Of a stretch of DNA of 9,921 bases, positions 6,020-9,921 are shown piece by piece; position 1 is the stretch's first letter; each line of letters begins with the position of its first letter. Location: contig JBBRLG010000263.1 in the NCBI GenBank assembly GCA_038231495.1, forward strand, positions 1 to 9,921. The letters run 5' to 3'. Source of the DNA: JBBRLG01 sp038231495. Its GTDB lineage: Bacteria > Planctomycetota > Planctomycetia > Gemmatales > Gemmataceae. Below the pieces are notes generated by a model, which saw only the letters and a list, made by a program, of their open reading frames with translations, had not been told where the DNA came from and ran no database searches. Made by a program: the position numbers and the translations under genes.

Positions 6020-7205
6020 TGCGGCAGAAGACGGCTTTCAAATAGCGGCTTTCCGGGACGTGCAGCAGGTACGGGTGGTCGCCGCCCGCACCGCCGACGT
6101 GCAGCACTTGCGCCGTCCGCCCCGCTTGCCAGGCCGCGCGCCGCAGCGTTTCGAGGAAATCGCCTTCGCCGATCAAGCCGGTGCAGGAACACGTCAGGAA
6201 GATACCGCCGGGCGCGACCGCTTGCAGCGCCAGCCGATTCATGTCGAGATAGCGCTTGAGGGCGAAATCGATTTCCTCCCGGTCGCGCGTCTGCTTCGCC
6301 GGGTCGAGGACCACCACGTCGAAGCGCTGGCCGCTCGCGATCACGTCGCGCAGCCACGGGAACAGGTCCGACTGCACGAATTTTAACCGCACCTGGTTGA
6401 GGCTCGCGTTTTGCCGGGCCATTGCCAACGCCTGCTCGTCGAGGTCTACTCCTGTGACCTCCTCGGCACCGCCGCGCACCTTGGCGTAGACCGCGAAGCC
6501 GCCGGTGTTGCAGCACAGGTCGAGCACTTTACGGCCCGCACAAAACGAGGACAGACGCAGCCGGTTGTCGCGCTGGTCGAGGAAAAAACCGGTCTTGTGC
6601 TTGCTGCCTGGCGCGACGCGGAAGCGGACGCCGTGTTCGCTGATCGTCTCCGGCGCGGGCGGTTCCGGTGCCCGGCAGTCGAACGACTCCTGTTTCTGCA
6701 CGTGTTCCTCGGCAAACCAGTAATACCGGCAATCGGGGTAGAGCGCGGACAGTGCGGCCTGGATCGCCGACCGGAAGCGGAACATGCCGGCGGCGAAGAA
6801 CTCAAGCACGACGATGGGACCGAAGCGATCGACGACCAAACCGCTGAGGCCGTCGCCCTCTGAATGCACCAGGCGGTAGGCGTCGGCCACGGCTTCCAGG
6901 CCGAGCCAGTGGCGGCGCAGGGCGACGGCCGCGCCAATCCGCCGGGCGAAAAAGGCGTCGTCAATTGCCTCGTTGCGGTCGGTGGTCAGGACGCGGAGGG
7001 TACTGCGCGAGTGGCCGTTGTAGAACCCGCGGCCGACCCAGCCGCCGTCGCGGTCCAGAATGTCCACGACACTGCCGCCCGGCAGACGCGCGGCCGGCTT
7101 CTCGACCATCTTCTGGAAGATCCAGGGGTGCGACGACCGGCGGGCGATTTTCAGGCGCACCTGGGGCAGTACGGTTTCCGGGGCCGGCTCGCTGGCGGTG
7201 CTCAT
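6012..7205 (-). CDS. RlmI-type class I SAM-dependent rRNA methyltransferase
   Basis: This 397-residue protein has the length and layout of RlmI, which makes m5C1962 in 23S rRNA of E. coli. Relatives modify other rRNA bases, so the exact target is inferred only. A PUA-like N-terminal domain covers about residues 13-80 (RRSSHPWIFQKMVEKP, then GGWVGRGFYNGHS). The middle domain has the diagnostic LVHSEGDGLSGLVVDRFG (112-129), then KTGFFLDQRDNR (204-215). The Rossmann core follows: motif I VLDLCCNTGGFAVYA (227-241), VTGVDLDEQA (250-259) and VVVLDPAK (297-304), where RlmI usually has DPPK. TCSCTGLI (338-345) is the Cys motif expected to hold the nucleophile of an m5C enzyme. The frame is open up to 7484, but family similarity begins shortly after the ATG at 7205 and the upstream codons run through the hairpin at 7371-7440. 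Upstream on this strand TATACT (7296-7291) could be a -10, but its -35 (CGGCAA) is poor. Confidence 0.92.
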   Translation of the reverse strand: MSTASEPAPETVLPQVRLKIARRSSHPWIFQKMVEKPAARLPGGSVVDILDRDGGWVGRGFYNGHSRSTLRVLTTDRNEAIDDAFFARRIGAAVALRRHWLGLEAVADAYRLVHSEGDGLSGLVVDRFGPIVVLEFFAAGMFRFRSAIQAALSALYPDCRYYWFAEEHVQKQESFDCRAPEPPAPETISEHGVRFRVAPGSKHKTGFFLDQRDNRLRLSSFCAGRKVLDLCCNTGGFAVYAKVRGGAEEVTGVDLDEQALAMARQNASLNQVRLKFVQSDLFPWLRDVIASGQRFDVVVLDPAKQTRDREEIDFALKRYLDMNRLALQAVAPGGIFLTCSCTGLIGEGDFLETLRRAAWQAGRTAQVLHVGGAGGDHPYLLHVPESRYLKAVFCRIE

Positions 7206-7370
7206 AAGTGATTTCTCTTTCCCCTCGCCGTGGCCATGCTCCTGCGACAGGTTGTCGATTGCAGGCAGGTTTTCGGGCGCTGATCCTCCTAGTATAGATA
7301 GTGGCGTGCAATGTTGCCGCACCTTTGAGTTATCGGTACTACTGCGTCTCGCATGGATAAAGTCACAGCA

Positions 7371-7440
7371 GGCGAGTGGGGTCGCGTCAGCGCCCCGAGG
7401 AATCGGGACCACTCGGGCCGCTGACGCAACCCCACTCGCC
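7371..7440. repeat. 70-nt hairpin element between divergent genes
   Basis: Bases 7371-7392 (ggcgagtggggtcgcgtcag and on) pair with 7419-7440 with one mismatch. The stem continues inward through cccgag (7394-7399) and ctcggg (7412-7417) after one unpaired position, leaving a 12-nt loop. The stem is thus about 29 bp with two mismatches. It lies upstream of both genes, about 65 bases before the plus-strand -35, so it cannot be a terminator for either. It looks like a small intergenic repeat or MITE, or a structure-dependent regulatory site. Confidence 0.7.
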
Positions 7441-7504
7441 GAATGACAAATGGTGGAACGATCGGGACCATCGAAAACTTTCACAGAAATCGCAAGCTAC
7501 CCCA

Positions 7505-7533
7505 TTGACGGCTTTATTAAGCGATGATATGTT
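7505..7533 (+). promoter_or_regulatory. Sigma70-type promoter for the fusion gene
   Basis: TTGACG (7505-7510) and TATGTT (7528-7533) are separated by 17 bases in an AT-rich patch that stands out from the GC-rich surroundings. The hexamers match consensus at five and four positions. The leader to the ATG at 7609 would be about 70 nt. Confidence 0.55.
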
Positions 7534-7595
7534 AAAGAATCAAAGCGCTGTAGGCTTTTCTTTTTTCGGTCGGTCGCGTTCTCCCGGCCGACGAT

Positions 7596-7602
7596 AGGAA
7601 GG
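7596..7602 (+). promoter_or_regulatory. Ribosome binding site that decides the fusion-gene start
   Basis: AGGAAGG at 7596-7602 directly touches an ATG at 7603 and lies six bases before the in-frame ATG at 7609. The spacing favours 7609; using 7603 would add only two residues. Confidence 0.55.
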
Positions 7603-7608
7603 ATGCCG

Positions 7609-9918
7609 ATGCGGTATTTCTCATTCGCCTTCGTGTCGCGGCTGCTCGCCGTCGTTTTAGTCCTGGCGGGGGCGTCAACCGCGTATGACACCCTTAACAC
7701 GCCCGGAAGCTTTTCGACACAACCCAGCCTGCATCTCGCGGGCGCGGCCGCTGAACTGGCGTTTGGCCTATGGTTGCTCGTCGGGCTGTACCCGCGTTTG
7801 TCCTGGGCTGCTTTAGTCGGCTGTTTCACCCTTTTTCTCGGTGTCTCGCTCGACCGTGCAGTTGATGGCGAGTCCTCTTGCGGTTGTTTCGGACGATTCC
7901 AAGTCAATCCCTGGTACACGTTTGCCTTCGACGCCGCCGCCCTGGTCGCGCTGGCTTGCGCTCAGCCGTTCGGTCAGCCGTCATTGGACCGCGTGGGGCC
8001 GTGGCGTCGGTGGGCCGGCTATGCTTTTCTGCTCGGCATCGCCGTTATCGGCCTGGGGGTCAGTACCTACTCTGCCAAGGCCCATCTTGGTGACGACGGT
8101 GCCGTCATTGGTCAGGGCGACGACGTGCCTCTTGCGCCAAGAGACTGGGTAGGCTCACGCTTTCCGCTGGCCCAGCACATCGACCTCGGGCAGGAACTGA
8201 TGGAAGGCCGGTGGGCGCTGATGTTCTACCATCCGGATTGTGGTGCCTGCCGGACCACGCTGCCCGAGTTCGTAGGGCTTGCTTACCAGCTTGGTAATCA
8301 AGATCGTTCGCGGCGGTTCGCGCTCATTGAAGTCCCTCACCGGGGAACCCCTCCAGCCGCCCCGTCGCGCGAGACTAACTGCCTGCGCGGGCACCTTTCG
8401 GCCGATTACAACTGGCGCATCCCAACTCCAACTTTCCTCTTGTTGGACGGCGGGGTGGTATCGAAAGTATCCGATCAATTGGATGGCGTGTATCGCGAGT
8501 TGGGCGTGCGCGGCGTTGAGAGCGAGGAGCCGCAAGGTGGCGTTCTATTCCCCGACTATGGCAAGATTCGGCGGGAGATGTTCCTCAAGGAGATCGCGTG
8601 TGGTCCGTTGGCGTTAATGCGGATGCTGGACGCTTTTGGCAAGCCCTTTAGCCCCGAGGAGGCGGAGCAATTGGTGGATGAAGCGGGGGACAAGGGCATC
8701 GACATGTTGCGGCTGAAGGAACTGGCCGAGCAGCGCGGGTTACACGCCCTGGGTGTGGCCGTGTCGCCGGAGAAATTCCGCCAGCTAGGGCAGCGGGCGA
8801 TTGTCTACCTGGACGGTGTCGGCTTTGTGCCCGTCCTGGGCTTTACGAGTGGCGGGGTGATCCTGGCCTACCCGCTCACTCCGGCTGGTGTGTTGCCCGA
8901 CGATTTATTCGCCAAGTCGTTCGGCTCGGAAGGCAAGGCCCTTCTCGTTTCCGACAAGCCATTGAATCCAGACCGCCTGGGCCTGCCCGCCCTTGAAACG
9001 GTCGAGGAAAAGTCCCAAGGGCCTCGCCTCCGGGCGGGGCGCAGCATTCTCGCGGTGGGCCGGCTGTATCGCATGAACTGGGAAGCGTCCTTGACGCTAA
9101 CCAACGACGGTAACGAGGCGGTGGAGATCAAGGGGATCAAGACGAACTGCCCTTGTTTCACCGCCGCGGTGGATCGCAAGACCCTGGCTCCGGGGGAGTC
9201 AACCCCGTTGCGGGCCAAGGGCACTCAAGATCAAGCGGGCGGTTTTACCTACGCGATTACCATAGAGACGAACGAGGGCGAGCGCTCGCCGCTGCGCATT
9301 CCTGTCCGGGGCTATTTGGAGCGACCGGTCACATTCAGCCCACCGATGGTAGCAGTACGCGAGGTTCTGCCCGGCGAGAAGGCGGAAACAGAAATCCAGG
9401 TGGAGTTGCCGCGGCGGATGAACCTTGCCGAATTGAAACTGACGGCACCGAAGGAGGGGGCGCTCACGGCGGAACTGGTACGGCGTGAACAAGGTGCCGC
9501 CTTGTTGGTGCATTGGGCTGGGGCGAAGGAACCGGGGTTTTATCGCGGTGAGTTTGAAGTTCGCGCGGTGGATGCCAAGGACGCGGTCGCTGCGAAGTTG
9601 CCCTTCGTCATCGAAGTGGTGCCCCCGATTACGGCTTCCCCGCCGAGCCTTCGGATTGAAGGTTCAGCAGGTAGCCCGTGGACACGTCTGCTGTCGATTG
9701 AATCGCCACGCGACTTCGCCGGTACGCCTTCTGTACGCTGGGTTCCGGAGGAGGCCGGCAAGGCGATCCAGACCACGGTGACGAAGGACGGCGCACGCGT
9801 GTATCGCATTAAACTGTCCGGAACGCTCCCGGCAAATCGGGTGCCGCTGGCGCTAGTCGTTGTCGTCGGGGACAAATCGGTTTCGATACCGATCCGGTTC
9901 GTCAAGGTTGGAGAGTAA
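7609..9918 (+). CDS. MauE-like / thioredoxin / C39-like / DUF1573 fusion protein
   Basis: This 769-residue membrane protein probably handles thiols or disulfides in the periplasm; that role is inferred from its parts. Residues 1-155 form a MauE/DoxX-like module with five helices (about 8-25, 41-60, 63-80, 103-121, 134-155) and the loop motif CGCFG (Cys91, Cys93) between helices 3 and 4. Arg63, Arg128, Arg133 and Arg134 fall in the loops predicted cytoplasmic, so the CGCFG loop and everything after helix 5 should be periplasmic. Residues about 180-300 are a thioredoxin fold: FYHPDCGACRTTLPEF (Cys211, Cys214) and TPTF with the cis-Pro at 274. Residues about 310-450 resemble peptidase C39 (CGPLALMRMLDAFG, Cys331), but Gly405 stands where the catalytic His is expected and Tyr421 where Asp is. 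Residues about 490-570 are DUF1573 (LTLTNDGNEAVEI, NCPCF with Cys514 and Cys516, LAPGES). The remaining 200 residues are beta-rich and unassigned. The gene is complete, ending three bases before the window edge. Confidence 0.85.
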   Translation: MRYFSFAFVSRLLAVVLVLAGASTAYDTLNTPGSFSTQPSLHLAGAAAELAFGLWLLVGLYPRLSWAALVGCFTLFLGVSLDRAVDGESSCGCFGRFQVNPWYTFAFDAAALVALACAQPFGQPSLDRVGPWRRWAGYAFLLGIAVIGLGVSTYSAKAHLGDDGAVIGQGDDVPLAPRDWVGSRFPLAQHIDLGQELMEGRWALMFYHPDCGACRTTLPEFVGLAYQLGNQDRSRRFALIEVPHRGTPPAAPSRETNCLRGHLSADYNWRIPTPTFLLLDGGVVSKVSDQLDGVYRELGVRGVESEEPQGGVLFPDYGKIRREMFLKEIACGPLALMRMLDAFGKPFSPEEAEQLVDEAGDKGIDMLRLKELAEQRGLHALGVAVSPEKFRQLGQRAIVYLDGVGFVPVLGFTSGGVILAYPLTPAGVLPDDLFAKSFGSEGKALLVSDKPLNPDRLGLPALETVEEKSQGPRLRAGRSILAVGRLYRMNWEASLTLTNDGNEAVEIKGIKTNCPCFTAAVDRKTLAPGESTPLRAKGTQDQAGGFTYAITIETNEGERSPLRIPVRGYLERPVTFSPPMVAVREVLPGEKAETEIQVELPRRMNLAELKLTAPKEGALTAELVRREQGAALLVHWAGAKEPGFYRGEFEVRAVDAKDAVAAKLPFVIEVVPPITASPPSLRIEGSAGSPWTRLLSIESPRDFAGTPSVRWVPEEAGKAIQTTVTKDGARVYRIKLSGTLPANRVPLALVVVVGDKSVSIPIRFVKVGE

Positions 9919-9921
9919 GTA

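Larger units (their letters stand above)
7206..7608. other. Divergent intergenic region
   Basis: These 403 bases separate the minus-strand methyltransferase from the plus-strand fusion gene. They hold a weak minus-strand -10 (7296-7291), the 70-nt hairpin (7371-7440), a 10-bp direct repeat atcgggacca (7402-7411 and 7461-7470), an AT-rich stretch with the plus-strand promoter (7505-7533) and the ribosome binding site at 7596-7602. No gene is supported. Confidence 0.6.

Noticed and set aside
7285..7290. AGGAGG on the minus strand as a ribosome binding site
   Set aside because: No ATG, GTG or TTG occurs at usable distance downstream.
7206..7484. N-terminal extension of the methyltransferase to 7484
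   Set aside because: It runs through the intergenic hairpin; from 7205 the length (397) matches RlmI.

Overview
The window reads as a chromosomal segment of a planctomycete, most likely from the Gemmatales/Gemmataceae. The grounds are a BBP7 (DUF1551) outer-membrane barrel, a protein type known mainly from Planctomycetes; a DUF1573-containing fusion protein; Pro/Gly-rich secreted proteins of no recognisable family; high GC with long antisense shadow frames; few strong Shine-Dalgarno sequences; and a different large inverted repeat in most gene gaps. No tRNA, rRNA, CRISPR array, transposase or phage gene was seen.

Layout: positions 1-115 hold a degenerate G-rich repeat, followed by about 380 nt with no supportable gene. 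A good sigma70-type promoter (499-527) precedes two plus-strand genes: a secreted Pro/Gly-rich protein with a small Cys4 zinc-ribbon-like insert and a C-terminal membrane anchor (575-1627), and a creatininase-family metal amidohydrolase (1675-2550). A repeat-rich gap (2541-2706) separates these from a plus-strand Pro-rich lipoprotein (2843-3670), which ends at a rho-independent-type terminator (3724-3765). Three minus-strand genes follow: a Trm112-family zinc-binding protein (3856-4104), the BBP7 barrel (4300-5661) and an RlmI-type rRNA methyltransferase (6012-7205). They are separated by hairpin-rich gaps and are probably separate transcription units. A divergent intergenic region with a 70-nt hairpin and a clear promoter (7505-7533) leads to the last gene, on the plus strand (7609-9918).

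That last gene is the most unusual object. One polypeptide joins a five-helix MauE/DoxX-like module with a CGCFG motif, a thioredoxin-fold module with CGAC, a peptidase-C39-like module that keeps the nucleophile-position Cys but lacks the expected His and Asp, and a DUF1573 Ig-like domain with a CPC motif followed by further beta-rich sequence. Predicted topology puts every Cys-bearing soluble part and the CGCFG loop on the periplasmic side, so an envelope thiol-disulfide relay is a reasonable, untested hypothesis.

The remaining genes are a mix of envelope proteins (zinc-ribbon protein, lipoprotein, barrel) and housekeeping or metabolic proteins (methyltransferase, Trm112, creatininase family). 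Beyond the tentative 575-2550 pair, no common pathway is evident.
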